Of a stretch of DNA of 64,000 bases, positions 1 to 7,897 are shown piece by piece. Location: the NCBI RefSeq assembly GCF_000968535.2, contig NC_016112.1:3782001-3846000 (forward strand), written 5' to 3'. Numbering within the stretch: the first letter of the stretch is position 1; every line of letters begins with the position of its first letter. Made by a program: the position numbers and the translations under genes. The DNA comes from Methylotuvimicrobium alcaliphilum 20Z. Lineage in GTDB: Bacteria > Pseudomonadota > Gammaproteobacteria > Methylococcales > Methylomonadaceae. A model generated the notes under the pieces. The model saw only the letters and a list, made by a program, of their open reading frames with translations, did no database searches and had not been told where the DNA came from.

Positions 1-239
1 AATGGCAAGAGCCCTTGAACCTAGGCGATACCATCAACACGGCGGGCGAGGACATGTGCTGGGCCTTCACGCCGGACGGCAAGCAATTTTTCGGCGGTTG
101 GGGACCGCAAGGTTCCTATGATATGAATGTTATGTGGATCAACAAAGACGACGTACCGCTACTCAAAAACTTCGACCCGATCGGCCCGCCACCCAACTTA
201 CTAGCCAAAAACAAAGCAAAAGCCGACAAAACTGATTAA
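1..239 (+). CDS. C-terminal end of a PD40/TolB-like beta-propeller protein (partial)
   Basis: Only the C-terminus is present; the frame is open from base 3 and runs off the left edge of the window. It reads WQEPLNLG, then INTAGEDMCWAFTPDGKQFFFGG-like sequence, which fits the W..P.NLG...NT..D..P.F.PDGK.L pattern of PD40/WD40-like propeller repeats found in TolB-like and periplasmic proteins. The last ~20 residues are Lys/Ala/Asp-rich and look disordered. The TTG at 15 is not taken as a start because the similarity extends upstream of it. Function cannot be told from this fragment. Confidence 0.6.
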   Translation, partial: WQEPLNLGDTINTAGEDMCWAFTPDGKQFFGGWGPQGSYDMNVMWINKDDVPLLKNFDPIGPPPNLLAKNKAKADKTD

Positions 240-275
240 ATATCCTGTTTTGTTGACTATTAAAGCGCTCCGACC

Positions 276-480
276 TAAAACAGGCCTGTAGGTAAATACG
301 CCCTTGTAGACTCGACGGCGGCGACTGATTGCCAGGGATGGCATGAGCCCAATACCTAAATCCCATATAACTAACTTGGATAATTTAGGTGCTGGGTTCA
401 TGGCGTCCTTTGACGGGCACCCCGGCGCCGAATTTTGATCTGCGATGGGTACAATTTAGATGCTGGGTAAACGGCGGTCC
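276..480. repeat. Composite palindromic repeat with a nested hairpin element
   Basis: The 295-bp gap between the first two genes (240-534) holds no gene. It contains a degenerate repeat similar to those at 29570 and 37661. Inside it, at 348-396, is a hairpin element (CCCAATACCTAAATC ... AATTTAGGTGCTGGG) followed by TTCA. To its right are pieces of the TA-flanked family (CACCCCGGCGCCGAA) and a second partial hairpin arm. It is an eroded stack of at least three repeat types. Confidence 0.6.
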
Positions 481-534
481 TCGATAGACACATCCATACC
501 TTTTATTCTTAGGATTTGGTCGAAAATAACCTCC

Positions 535-873
535 CTATTTTTTCTTATAAAAATTAGAAGTATAGCAAGCCATCAGCGCGCCTCTAACCATTGCGGCATC
601 ATCTTTTTTATACAGTTGACTATCTTTATCGCTCATCGTAAACATGAGCCTTTTGGTCTCATCGGAAATATCCCTATTGCCGAACACAGAATCGGTCACA
701 CAATTACAATACGACCTAGCCTGCTCGACTGGGCGCGCCCGCCCTTCCTTTTGTATACAACTATCAAGAAAAGCCGACTTTACCTGAGACATACCGCTAT
801 CCTCGCCGCCGCCACCGCACGCCGACAAAGCAACCGCCCAAACAGCCATGATAACTGATTTATTTTTACTCAT
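535..873 (-). CDS. Small putative lipoprotein
   Basis: A 112-residue protein whose N-terminus is a lipoprotein signal: MSKNK, a hydrophobic stretch, then the lipobox LSAC with Gly residues after the Cys (about residue 19). The mature part carries a Y-C-N-C motif and two other cysteines that could form disulfides, and ends in a basic NFYKKK. It probably sits on the periplasmic face of a membrane. No family was recognised. A hydrophilic frame on the opposite strand (460-858) is a shadow. Confidence 0.6.
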   Translation of the reverse strand: MSKNKSVIMAVWAVALSACGGGGEDSGMSQVKSAFLDSCIQKEGRARPVEQARSYCNCVTDSVFGNRDISDETKRLMFTMSDKDSQLYKKDDAAMVRGALMACYTSNFYKKK

Positions 874-958
874 TTCATTCCTTAATTTCTTAGGCCCAAG
901 GGTTTCAATTTTAACAGCTCAGCCCTGATTGACTAACAAAAATCAAAAGTCGGAAGAG

Positions 959-1003
959 AAAAAGGGGTCAGGTTTAATTATTAATTAAACCTGACCCCTT
1001 TTT
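959..1003. terminator. Perfect inverted repeat, possible bidirectional terminator
   Basis: Two 22-bp arms (AAAAAGGGGTCAGGTTTAAT... and its complement) form a perfect hairpin that ends in a T-run on both strands. The half-motif AAAAAGGGGTCAGGT recurs at 13935, 13970 and 15596, so this is also a member of a dispersed family. A terminating role is inferred from structure. The rest of the 874-1182 gap shows no gene. Confidence 0.5.
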
Positions 1004-1182
1004 CGGGAACGCTACCCTTGGAAGCTCCCTCTTCCCGATTGAAAAACCAAGAAACTCCGGGGGAATGAAAACATCGATATTCGCTCATGGTTTGTTTTTG
1101 GATTTCTCGATTGATGCCACACGCTTCATTGTAAATATTTAACGTAGGATGCGGTGAACAGCGTGAACCGCATCAACCGCGA

Positions 1183-1500
1183 CTAAACCGGATGCTCCTT
1201 CAACCACTCCTTCAGCGCTTCATCAATTCGAGTCTGCCAGCCTGCGCCGGTGGTTTTAAAAGCGTCAATAACATCGGGCGACAGGCAGATGCTGATGGGG
1301 ATTTTGGTTTGTTCGGCTTTGGGGCGTCCGGCTGATTTTAATAATGGCGCTAATTCCTTAAATTCGGATGCCGAGCGAAATTGCGCGAGTTCTTCGTCAG
1401 TATGATGGGTGCCGTCTTCAATGGCCTGACGAGTGATTTTGGCATCTTCTTCTTCGGTATTGAGCAGGATTTTCCGTCCGGATTTAGTGGTGATATGCAT
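1183..1500 (-). CDS. brnA: BrnA-family antitoxin
   Basis: A 105-residue antitoxin of the BrnTA type II module. The C-terminal half carries the conserved GRPKAEQTKIPIS.CLSPDVIDAFK.TG.GWQTRIDEALKEWL ribbon-helix-helix signature. ATG at 1500 (MHITTKSGRK) is chosen because upstream codons in the same frame encode the C-terminal part of BrnT. In known systems BrnA neutralises BrnT and represses the operon. Here the toxin gene upstream is only a remnant, so this looks like a surviving orphan antitoxin. Confidence 0.8.
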   Translation of the reverse strand: MHITTKSGRKILLNTEEEDAKITRQAIEDGTHHTDEELAQFRSASEFKELAPLLKSAGRPKAEQTKIPISICLSPDVIDAFKTTGAGWQTRIDEALKEWLKEHPV

Positions 1501-1629
1501 AATCTCTCGGTTGTTGGCCTTGCGTAAACTGATAACGCGTATTACGTCAGTACGAACCGTGAAGGTCATGTGGTAAAGGCGTTCATCAATAAGGCCCAAC
1601 GCGTTAAAGCGGAGTTCGCCATAGCCCCC
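1501..1629 (-). pseudogene. brnT: 5'-truncated BrnT toxin remnant
   Basis: Reading toward brnA in the same frame, the codons give GELRFNALGLIDERLY, MTFTVRTDVIRVISLRKANNRE, the C-terminal strand and RVIS.RKAN motif of BrnT ribonucleases. The N-terminal half is missing: homology stops at a 27-bp hairpin (GTCGGGTTACGC... at 1632-1658) and unrelated DNA. There is no stop before the brnA ATG, so the remnant is continuous with the brnA frame. It cannot encode an active toxin. Confidence 0.75.
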
Positions 1630-1631
1630 AT

Positions 1632-1658
1632 GTCGGGTTACGCTCGCGCTAACCCGAC
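1632..1658. repeat. REP-like hairpin at the broken end of brnT
   Basis: Arms GTCGGGTTACGC and GCTAACCCGAC around a short loop. It sits exactly where similarity to BrnT ends and 20 bp from the end of the Uma2-family gene. It may be the agent or the scar of the truncation. Confidence 0.6.
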
Positions 1659-1677
1659 CTACGCGACTGAACTTTCC

Positions 1678-2232
1678 TTATTCCCACAAATGATTCAAAC
1701 TAAATGAATGCTCGGCAAATGGATCGGCGCTGACTTGATCATCATCCTTCAAACTATGCTGCAATAGCCAATGGCCTTCTTGTAAGCGATACGTTTCGAG
1801 CGTATGCAACATCGGATCGATCAACCAACAATAAAACACACCCAGACCTGCATAAATCGGCATTTTCTCGCTGCGATCGATTTTGGCGGTTGCGGGCGAT
1901 AAAACCTCGCAGACCCAATCAGGCACCATTTCAAACCAAGCCGTCTCCGGCAGTTGCGGCATGCGTTGTTTACGCCATCCCGCAAGATCCGATACCAAAA
2001 CATGGCCGCCGATGTGTAATTCCGGCTCGTCTAGAATCCACCAGCCACCCGGACTCCCTCCTCTTTGAAAAGGTCTAAACAATTCACCACCCAACGCAGA
2101 ACAAGTCAAAGCATGCTTCGGCGCGGGTCTGGGCTGCACCTCCAGACGTCCATTGATGATCTCGCCGATTACATTTTCGGGCAACGCCAGAATATCGTCA
2201 TAACTGGGTAATTTGAGCGCGGGATTTGCCAT
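1678..2232 (-). CDS. Uma2-family (DUF820) putative endonuclease, copy 1
   Basis: About 184 residues. Uma2 features visible: N-terminal LPSYDDILALPENVIGEIINGRLEVQPRP, central WWILDEPELHIGGHVLVSDLAGWR, then PDWVCEVLSPATAKIDRSEKMPIYAGLGVFYCWLIDP, which contains the (D/E)...EVLSP...D restriction-like core. ATG at 2232 (MANPALKLP) follows a good AAGTGAGG ribosome site. A second copy lies at 8656-9213 with matching upstream DNA. The two differ mainly in one short central segment (LGGELFRPFQRGGSPG here). Uma2 proteins are common beside mobile and TA genes; their biological role is not established. Confidence 0.8.
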   Translation of the reverse strand: MANPALKLPSYDDILALPENVIGEIINGRLEVQPRPAPKHALTCSALGGELFRPFQRGGSPGGWWILDEPELHIGGHVLVSDLAGWRKQRMPQLPETAWFEMVPDWVCEVLSPATAKIDRSEKMPIYAGLGVFYCWLIDPMLHTLETYRLQEGHWLLQHSLKDDDQVSADPFAEHSFSLNHLWE

Positions 2233-2336
2233 GTGTGCCTCACTTTTCCAAATCATACATCAATTAGCGTCTAACTGATCGACCGTCGGGAGTATAGCAT
2301 AACGGCATTACTCGGCATTGGGTTGGAACACTTACG

Positions 2337-2450
2337 GACCCAGCGATACGGGTTATTTAACCCGTCCCCAACGTTTCGGTTGGCATCAAACATATCGGCT
2401 TGCTTTGGCCTCGGTCGAAATATTTAGAGCAGCCTTACAAACCACGTCCT
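2337..2450. repeat. ~115-bp double-palindrome repeat (degenerate copy)
   Basis: Diverged member of the GGACGGGTTATTTAACCCGTCC ... AACGTTTCGG ... GGACGGGGTTTAAACCCCGTCC family. It lies upstream of the Uma2 gene, as does a copy upstream of the second Uma2 gene, so the two were probably duplicated together. The remainder of 2257-2599 holds the promoter region of the following TA pair. Confidence 0.7.
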
Positions 2451-2569
2451 GCCGAGACCGCCGTTTGCCGGCGTAAAATGCAAGGCCCCAATTTTCGGTT
2501 GAACGGTGACAAGCTTGGTCGATTCGCTACAATTTGTTTAGTTTGAATATCATCAAAAAATGCTATCAT

Positions 2570-2577
2570 TGATATCA
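2570..2577. promoter_or_regulatory. Candidate operator/promoter of the RHH-PIN pair
   Basis: An 8-bp palindrome TGATATCA lies 23 bp before the antitoxin ATG, in an A/T-rich stretch where ATATCAT/TATCAT is repeated (2547-2578). RHH antitoxins usually repress their own operon from such sites. The assignment is positional only. Confidence 0.35.
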
Positions 2578-2599
2578 TTCAACTTACAAGGAAGCCATC

Positions 2600-2836
2600 A
2601 TGCCAAGTCTAGTCGTTAGAAACCTTGATGATTCAATCATAAATGCGTTGAAAGAAAGAGCGGTTAAACACCATCGCTCTACTGAAGCCGAGCATCGAGC
2701 CATTTTGGCTGAAGTCCTGATGAAACCTCAACGTAAAAGCTTTGCTGAAGCTTTAGCCAACATACCTGCTGTTGGCACGGATACGGATTTTCAGCGCATC
2801 AATGACGATACTAGCGAATCCAATGTATTTGATTGA
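2600..2836 (+). CDS. FitA/VapB-like ribbon-helix-helix antitoxin
   Basis: 78 residues starting MPSLVVRNLDDSIINALKER, the RHH strand and helix of FitA-type (Arc-like) antitoxins, followed by AVKHHRSTEAEHRAILAE, a conserved second helix. The C-terminal tail (SFAEALANIPAVGTDTDFQR) would wrap the toxin. It has an AAGGAAG ribosome site and overlaps the toxin gene by 14 bp, which implies coupled translation. This is the only type II module in the first 12 kb that looks intact. Confidence 0.85.
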   Translation: MPSLVVRNLDDSIINALKERAVKHHRSTEAEHRAILAEVLMKPQRKSFAEALANIPAVGTDTDFQRINDDTSESNVFD

Positions 2837-3242
2837 TACCAACATCATCAGCGAGCTTAGAAAAGGCTATAAAGCCAATTCCGGTGTGCAAGAATTTTTC
2901 GATAAAGTCATTCAGGAGAATGTCCCCATTTACATTTCCGCCATTACGATTGGCGAATTGCGCAGAGGCGTCGATTTGATTTTCCACCGTGGCGACGAAA
3001 CACAAGGCAAACTGTTGGAAAACTGGCTCAATAGCATCCTCGATCAATATCAAGACAACATCCTGACCATTGATAGCGAAATTGCTATGCTTTGGGGAAA
3101 ATTACGCGTCCCTAGGCACGAACATGCCTTAGATAAATTGATTGCAGCTACCGGGATAATCTATGGTCTAGTCATTGTTACTAGAAACACCAAAGACTTC
3201 GAAAATACTGGTGTTCGAGTGTTAAATCCTTTTATTGAATAA
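2823..3242 (+). CDS. PIN-domain (FitB/VapC-like) toxin
   Basis: 139 residues starting MYLIDTNIISELRKG, with the first catalytic Asp of the PIN fold at residue 5. ITIGELRRGV follows at mid-protein with the conserved Glu. Near the C-terminus are DKLIAATGIIYGLVIVTRNTKDF and GVRVLNPF, the remaining acidic positions and the usual end of FitB-type proteins. Predicted Mg2+-dependent ribonuclease inhibited by the upstream antitoxin. The frame extends upstream to 2772 but the ATG at 2823 matches family length. Confidence 0.87.
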   Translation: MYLIDTNIISELRKGYKANSGVQEFFDKVIQENVPIYISAITIGELRRGVDLIFHRGDETQGKLLENWLNSILDQYQDNILTIDSEIAMLWGKLRVPRHEHALDKLIAATGIIYGLVIVTRNTKDFENTGVRVLNPFIE

Positions 3243-3312
3243 ATGGAAATAACTCGCTTATTAACTTACGGTTCAATAAGAAACTGAAGGTAATTATTCA
3301 CATCCCCCTATC

Positions 3313-3560
3313 GTTCCCACGCTCCAGCGTGGGAATGCAGCCCGAGACGCTCTAGCGTCTCGTACCGCTGGAGCGGTACTCAGGCATTCCCACGCTCTGC
3401 GTCACTGCCATTAAGTTAAGGATTTTTCCGTTCGCCCTGAGCCTGTCGAAGGGTGAATGGAAAAATCCTGGGTCGATAAGTTAAGCCGTCCATGGTTCGA
3501 CAGGCTCACCACGAACGGCTTAACTTAATGGCAGTGACGCTCTGCGTGTGAACGAGAATG
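3313..3560. repeat. CGTTCCCACGCTCCAGCGTGGGAA repeat interrupted by a MITE
   Basis: Hairpins built on TTCCCACGCTCCAGCGTGGGAA and GAGACGCTCTAGCGTCTC form a dispersed repeat also seen at 24072 and 55503. At the motif ACGCTCTGCGT it is split by the 134-bp element at 3403-3536, after which ACGCTCTGCGT is repeated. A second dispersed repeat (about 3625-3732) recurs at 12995-13084. No gene was seen in 3243-3893. Confidence 0.75.
3403..3536. mobile_element. 134-bp MITE, family 1 (11-bp TSD)
   Basis: Ends are CACTGCCATTAAGTTAAG and its complement. The interior is a long imperfect palindrome around CGTTCGCCCTGAGCCTGTCG and its near-complement. It is flanked on both sides by ACGCTCTGCGT (3392-3402 and 3537-3547). 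There is no coding capacity, so it must be mobilised in trans. Confidence 0.88.
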
Positions 3561-3893
3561 GCCGGGGAACTGAATACTCACAACTGAAGAGATTGATTCG
3601 CAAGACAGAGAATTCGAAAAAAAGCCCAAATTTGCTTAAGGGATTGGATTGGCTTGGCTTATCGATTACGACAAGCTAATGTACGCCCATTAACTTTCCT
3701 GTAACCGACAAAAAGTATTCTGACCCCTTTTTTGAGCGAGTTAATACGTCGTCTGAATTTGACATTACAAAGCAGCTTTAAGAAATAAAAAGGTTGGTGC
3801 TTCGGAAACGACTTTTGCTTACTTGCATGTTTTGTTTATCTTGACCTCGGATTAGGTCAAAGATCGAAAATGGAGGTCGTATAGTGTAAAGCA

Positions 3894-4178
3894 TCATGCC
3901 GCAGCCGTTGTGGTTGGGGGATAGTGCTCGATCGTATTCCGATAAAGGTCGATAACTGGAAAACACAGATCATAATCTCCCCAAATTAATTCACCGTATT
4001 CCACTCTAAAATCTGCAAAATGGCTCGGTTCCAAATAGGCGCGAATGTCGGGGTGATGCGAGCGGGCAAGAAATGATTTGAAGTCGATTTCTTGACTAGT
4101 GTTATCGTCAAAAATGAGCCGAATACGATATTCTCCGGTTTGCGTTGCGGAGATTATATTAATGGGGGTGTCTTTCAT
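3894..4178 (-). CDS. DUF2442-family protein
   Basis: 94 residues starting MKDTPINIISATQTGEYRIRLIFDDNT, then IDFKSFLARSHHPDIRAYLEPSHFADFRVEYGELIWGDYDLCFPVIDLY, matching small DUF2442 proteins, which often occur in TA-like loci next to DUF4160. No DUF4160 partner is visible. ATG at 4178 is preferred because it follows GGAG with good spacing. The open frame extends upstream to 4298, but those residues belong to a broken ABC ATPase. Role unknown. Confidence 0.7.
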   Translation of the reverse strand: MKDTPINIISATQTGEYRIRLIFDDNTSQEIDFKSFLARSHHPDIRAYLEPSHFADFRVEYGELIWGDYDLCFPVIDLYRNTIEHYPPTTTAAA

Positions 4179-4193
4179 TTGAGTCTCCGAGTG

Positions 4194-4366
4194 AAAGGAT
4201 ACTTCGTCCACCGCCCAGAATTCCTCTTTGCGTAGTTTGTCGGATCGATCAGGCAAGTGTAGTAGATCGCGGGTAATGTCTTCGATACAGAAAAGCATAG
4301 ACCGTTTCAGCGAGCGGCAAAAATTTTGCTGACGTTTTCGACCTTGATTAAAACTTCATCCGACAT
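4194..4366 (-). pseudogene. wzt: Truncated, frameshifted Wzt-type ABC transporter ATPase
   Basis: Starting 5 bp after the permease stop, an ATG reads MSDEVLIKVENVSKIF, the normal start of polysaccharide-export ATPases. The frame then shifts at an A/T run near 4320. It continues as CRSLKRSMLFCIEDITRDLL, HLPDRSDKLRKEEFWAVDEVSF, the typical Wzt stretch just before Walker A. Homology then stops abruptly and the DUF2442 gene begins. The P-loop, signature and Walker B are all missing, so no ATPase can be made from this locus. Confidence 0.8.
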
Positions 4367-4370
4367 GATT

Positions 4371-5219
4371 TTAAGCTCGTTCAGCAATTCTCGGCATGGT
4401 GATATGAAATGTTCTCCAGCCTAGCAAAAACACACCGACACTGAAGATCGCCATGTAAGCTATCAAATCCGGCTGCATTAAAGTGTGACCGGCTAACAGA
4501 TTTTGCGTCGCAATCAAAAGCGGGCTAAACGGGTTGGCGACATTAACGATGTTGAAAGGTTCTCGGACTGGGGGCGGATAGAGAATGGGCGCCAAAAACA
4601 TGCCGAAGGTCAGTACCATGCTCAGCATGTTGCCCATGTCGCGTAATACCAGATTGATGATTGCCATGATAAAGCCGGCCCCCAAGGCCATCAGCAACAC
4701 CGCAATCAATATCAAGGGAATAAAGACGCTGTGCCAGGAAGGTACAAAACCATACCAGATGAACACCACCGTTACCGGAATCAAACGTATCATGAAATCC
4801 AGCGACGCTTGGCCCATGGCCGCAAAGACCAGCGCTTCTTTGGGAAAGTTGATTTTCGTGACCAAAGACCCGGCATTGACCAAACTGTTGGTGCAACCGA
4901 TCAGGCAACCGGCGAATAGTTGCCAGACGGAAATGCTCCATAAAGCATGAATAACGTAGGGCAGATCGGTCGGCCCCATGTCGAATACGCGGTGCCTTGA
5001 TAAAAAAGTGAAAATGGCGACTGTGACGATTTGCGGCAGAACCGCCCAAACATAACCCAGAATCGATTGACGATAGCGGACCGAAAAGTCCCTAATGATC
5101 AATCGCCAGATCAATTCTCGACTGGCAATCAAGTCTGTGAACATCTCCTGCCAGATCCGGGTTTTATGCCCGTTTCGGCGAGCCATATAGATTTTGGTGT
5201 TATTACTTTGTATTTTCAT
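4371..5219 (-). CDS. ABC-2 type polysaccharide export permease (Wzm-like)
   Basis: 282 residues with about six membrane segments. The N-terminal LIWRLIIRDFSVRYRQSILGYVWAVLPQI is the classic entry of KpsM/Wzm/RfbA-type exporters. Later segments include FLSRHRVFDM, LPYVIHALWSISVWQLF, INFPKEALVFAAMGQASLDF, NLVLRDMGNMLSMVL and FGMFLAPILYPPP. It would pair with a Wzt ATPase to export lipid-linked O-antigen or capsule across the inner membrane. The matching ATPase directly downstream is a truncated frameshifted remnant, so this permease is probably non-functional unless another ATPase substitutes. Confidence 0.85.
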   Translation of the reverse strand: MKIQSNNTKIYMARRNGHKTRIWQEMFTDLIASRELIWRLIIRDFSVRYRQSILGYVWAVLPQIVTVAIFTFLSRHRVFDMGPTDLPYVIHALWSISVWQLFAGCLIGCTNSLVNAGSLVTKINFPKEALVFAAMGQASLDFMIRLIPVTVVFIWYGFVPSWHSVFIPLILIAVLLMALGAGFIMAIINLVLRDMGNMLSMVLTFGMFLAPILYPPPVREPFNIVNVANPFSPLLIATQNLLAGHTLMQPDLIAYMAIFSVGVFLLGWRTFHITMPRIAERA

Positions 5220-5247
5220 GCGTAATAATTTAAAGGATGTATAGCCT

Positions 5248-5330
5248 ACCAGGACGGGGTTTGCAACCCCGTTCTAAACGTTTTGACTTTGGCCGAAGTC
5301 AAAACGTTTCGGTTTGGCTCAAACATCAAA
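5248..5330. repeat. Double-palindrome repeat (partial copy)
   Basis: Reverse-orientation partial member: GGACGGGGTTTGCAACCCCG palindrome, then AACGTTTTGACTTTGGCCGAAGTC and AACGTTTCGG. It abuts the 3' end of the next gene, whose last codons lie inside it. Confidence 0.75.
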
Positions 5331-6041
5331 AAAGGTCTTTTGAAATATTTTTTGCTGCCGCGCTTGTTGATAAGGGATCAATAATTCCTTTTTCATTTGT
5401 TCATATTCGTCTTGATCGGAATAACGCATTTCAAAAAAACGCCCATCTTTATAGCCGAAAAGTATGCCGTTGGAATCGATGGCTTTAACAAAGTCTTTTT
5501 GATTTTCTTCATCCGGGTTAAGTTTTTTCATCATGTCTTTGAGACGATTGGTAGTCTCCCAAACCCCTTCAGCAAAGCCCATCAGAAAACCGGTGAGCAC
5601 ATGCATTTGCCGTTCGGATAATTCATTATCGAATGGTTGATGTATCACATTCGTATCGTATCGCGTTTCATCGGCTGGGATAATTTTCCGAAAGTAAAAC
5701 TCGACCGAGCCTCGCCAACAGGTGACATTGAGAAGATAAGCAATAGCGGCATTAGGCTGCAAAATTTTTACTGCGAATGGAAAGGAAAAAGCCCCCTTGT
5801 AGCTATCGTATATATTTCCGCTGGGCCCATAGGCGCATTCAAAGGAAGCCAGAAAAAAAGCCAGAGGTGTTGCTTTGAGTTGTTCATTGTCGCAACAATT
5901 AAGATAACTCCACCAAAATCCATAACATTCGTTAATGGAAAGGCTATGAACGCCTAATGCACAATAACAGTCGTCATCAATGCGCTTGATTCGACATTTT
6001 ATGAGTTCGTGATCTAATTCGATCCATTTGTTATTCGACAT
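5319..6041 (-). CDS. Hypothetical protein
   Basis: About 240 residues from ATG at 6041 (MSNNKWIELDHELIKC, after a weak AAGAAAG site). The open frame continues upstream to 6182 without an obvious better start. It is rich in aromatic residues and cysteines in the first half (CYCALGVHSLSINECYGFWWSYLNCC) and has a Lys/Glu-rich, probably coiled-coil C-terminus that runs into a repeat. No signal peptide, membrane segment or known motif was recognised. Confidence 0.5.
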   Translation of the reverse strand: MSNNKWIELDHELIKCRIKRIDDDCYCALGVHSLSINECYGFWWSYLNCCDNEQLKATPLAFFLASFECAYGPSGNIYDSYKGAFSFPFAVKILQPNAAIAYLLNVTCWRGSVEFYFRKIIPADETRYDTNVIHQPFDNELSERQMHVLTGFLMGFAEGVWETTNRLKDMMKKLNPDEENQKDFVKAIDSNGILFGYKDGRFFEMRYSDQDEYEQMKKELLIPYQQARQQKIFQKTFFDV

Positions 6042-6325
6042 TTTCTTTCTTGGATTTAGATTCTGGATAGTAAAATAACCCCAGCAGTCTTTGGCGACTA
6101 AAACCCGCATTTCTTTCTGGTACCTAGGGTCTTTCTTAGAACACCATACGCCGATTAGAACAGACCCGGTGTCTCGGCACAAAGCGTTTATATAGTCATT
6201 GCACTTGAGAGAACGCAGATACAGGTTTAACCGCCGGCAGGGTTTACAAACTCGTCCGCAACGCTTCCAGCCACTTGCCGTGTCCCATGATGGGTTTCCG
6301 CTTCGCTCCTACCCATCCTACGTCT

Positions 6326-6459
6326 CACTGCCATTAAGTTAAGCCGTTCGTGGTGAGCCTGTCGAACCATGGACGGCTTAACTTATCGACCCAGGATTTT
6401 TCCATTCACCCTTCGACAGGCTCAGGGCGAACGGAAAAATCCTTAACTTAATGGCAGTG
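6326..6459. mobile_element. 134-bp MITE, family 1 (12-bp TSD)
   Basis: Same ends and length as the element at 3403, in the opposite orientation. It is flanked by CATCCTACGTCT at 6314-6325 and 6460-6471. The surrounding gap (6183-6547) otherwise contains only CCCATCCTACG-type repeats. Confidence 0.88.
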
Positions 6460-6547
6460 CATCCTACGTCTGTATCGCGACATTAAGACTCTTGCGTAGG
6501 ATGGGTAGAGGCGGAAGCCGAAACCCATCGTTTTAACTTGCCGAGGT

Positions 6548-7168
6548 TCAGAGTCGATATTCGGCTAATGGATCGGAACGGGTGTTATCGCGAAATAAAC
6601 CGGAGTCGGCCTCTTCATTCATCAATACCCAGGCCACCACCTCAAGCGGGTCCTCACCTTTAGTCAATCGTTGCGTCTCCTCGCGAAATCGATCGAAAAT
6701 ACCGTCAAGCGGATCACCTGTCCGTAATCGCCGAGCACTATCGATAACCGCTACCGCGCGATTGAGCCGCGTTTGCATTAACCGAATCTGCTGCTGTTTG
6801 GTCTGCAGCGCTTCCACCAGAACACTTTGCAGGCGAGACGAATCGAGCCATTCCTCCCGCAATTGCCGCACCTTCTGCGCTATCGCTTCAGGTGTCGACT
6901 CGCCATCGTACAATCGATAGGTCACAAACACGCCATGCGCAATAACGACGAATAAGGTAAAAGTGCGCACTCGCACGCCGTCCGCGCTATAAACCAGTTT
7001 GCCATCGGCATCGAGATGTAAAATATCGAAATAGACCGCGATTCCCGAAGTTGCGCCGGCGATACAGTCACCCGGACGATAGGTCTCCAATATACAGTCG
7101 AAACGTTTAGTCTGGATTTCCAATTCCCGGCCATCCAGTTCGATGTTGAGCGAATCAAACATACCCAT
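6548..7168 (-). CDS. Hypothetical protein with C-terminal coiled coil
   Basis: 206 residues from ATG at 7168, with GGAGG 9 bp upstream. The N-terminal ~100 residues look like a compact beta-rich domain (MGMFDSLNIELDGRELEIQTKRFDC, RTFTLFVVIAHGVFVTYRLYDG). The C-terminal half is Arg/Gln/Glu-rich and helical, probably coiled coil (RQLREEWLDSSRLQSVLVEA, LQTKQQQIRLMQTRLNRAV). No signal peptide. No family was recognised. It lies between remnants of a glycan cluster but nothing ties it to them. Confidence 0.55.
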   Translation of the reverse strand: MGMFDSLNIELDGRELEIQTKRFDCILETYRPGDCIAGATSGIAVYFDILHLDADGKLVYSADGVRVRTFTLFVVIAHGVFVTYRLYDGESTPEAIAQKVRQLREEWLDSSRLQSVLVEALQTKQQQIRLMQTRLNRAVAVIDSARRLRTGDPLDGIFDRFREETQRLTKGEDPLEVVAWVLMNEEADSGLFRDNTRSDPLAEYRL

Positions 7169-7183
7169 TTCAGCAGTCCTCCA

Positions 7184-7897
7184 TCATTGCTTATTATTTG
7201 GCGTGGTCTCTGCTCGATGTAGAGCAAGTCGGATTAGGCAATAGTTGTAACCCAACATATCGCGGAGTTCCTGCGGTAGATATTGTAACAACAGTACGCG
7301 ATAATGCACTTCCCAGGGCCAAAGGCGGTTCGGGGTCGCCAAATAAACCAATCCGTCCGGTTTTAAAACGCGCCCGATTTCTGCTAAATGAACATCCGCG
7401 TCCGCTACATGTTCAATGACATGGTTGCTGATCACGATATCGAAGCTCTGTGCGTCAAACGGCAACCTCTCACCGTCTAAAGGGCAAAACGAATAACCTT
7501 CGCTTTCGCTACGTTGATCGACAAAATCCACACTCGTTACATCGAAATATTGCGCAAGATAAAAAGCAATTGAACCGTTACCGGCAGCAATTCCCAATTT
7601 GGAGATCAAAAAGGGTGTGGGGTATGCTTGGCGAGGATGTCGGCAGCAGGGAGCTGCCGCCAAGCCCCCATGGATGGGTTTACGGCGTTCCTCGGCAGGC
7701 ATACCCCACACCCTAAAATCGGCGAAACTGCTTAAACTGGAAATTGCTGCGTTACCGATATCGAGCAACTTGAGCGATGTGTTACCTGCCTTCCCCGCAT
7801 CCTCGATAACTTTGAGTATTTTTAGGGCTTTTGCCCGGCGGGCATGATCGGCAGCGAAGCCCTTATTGATTGACTGATTTGAGTTCATTTCGGACAT
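7184..7897 (-). pseudogene. SAM methyltransferase split by an in-frame palindromic insertion and C-terminally truncated
   Basis: A class I methyltransferase: LKLLDIG (motif I start) at residues ~42-48, DGERLPFDAQSFDIVISNHVIEHV (motif II region) and HLAEIGRVLKPDGLVYLATPNRLWPWEVHY (motif III region). About 54 residues (AAISSLSS ... LISKLGI) separate LDIGN from AAGNGSIAFYLAQ, so the SAM-binding glycine loop is broken. The extra DNA is the palindrome at 7612-7714 plus flanks, which by chance keeps the frame open. The C-terminus is also short. It was probably a glycan or lipid methyltransferase of the cluster that held wzm/wzt; activity is unlikely. Confidence 0.75.
7612..7714. repeat. 103-bp palindromic repeat inside the methyltransferase gene
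   Basis: Ends AGGGTGTGGGGTATGC and its exact complement. Outer imperfect arms (about 7578-7758, GCAGCAATT...AATTGCTGC) lengthen the dyad. A related copy lies at 37661-37826, where a further hairpin element is inserted at its TTTA/TTCA site. In the methyltransferase copy that site (GGGTTTACGGCG) is empty. Confidence 0.8.

Noticed and set aside
460-858. 132-codon frame on the + strand
   Set aside because: It lies opposite the lipoprotein gene, shows no motif, and the reverse strand has a signal peptide and lipobox.
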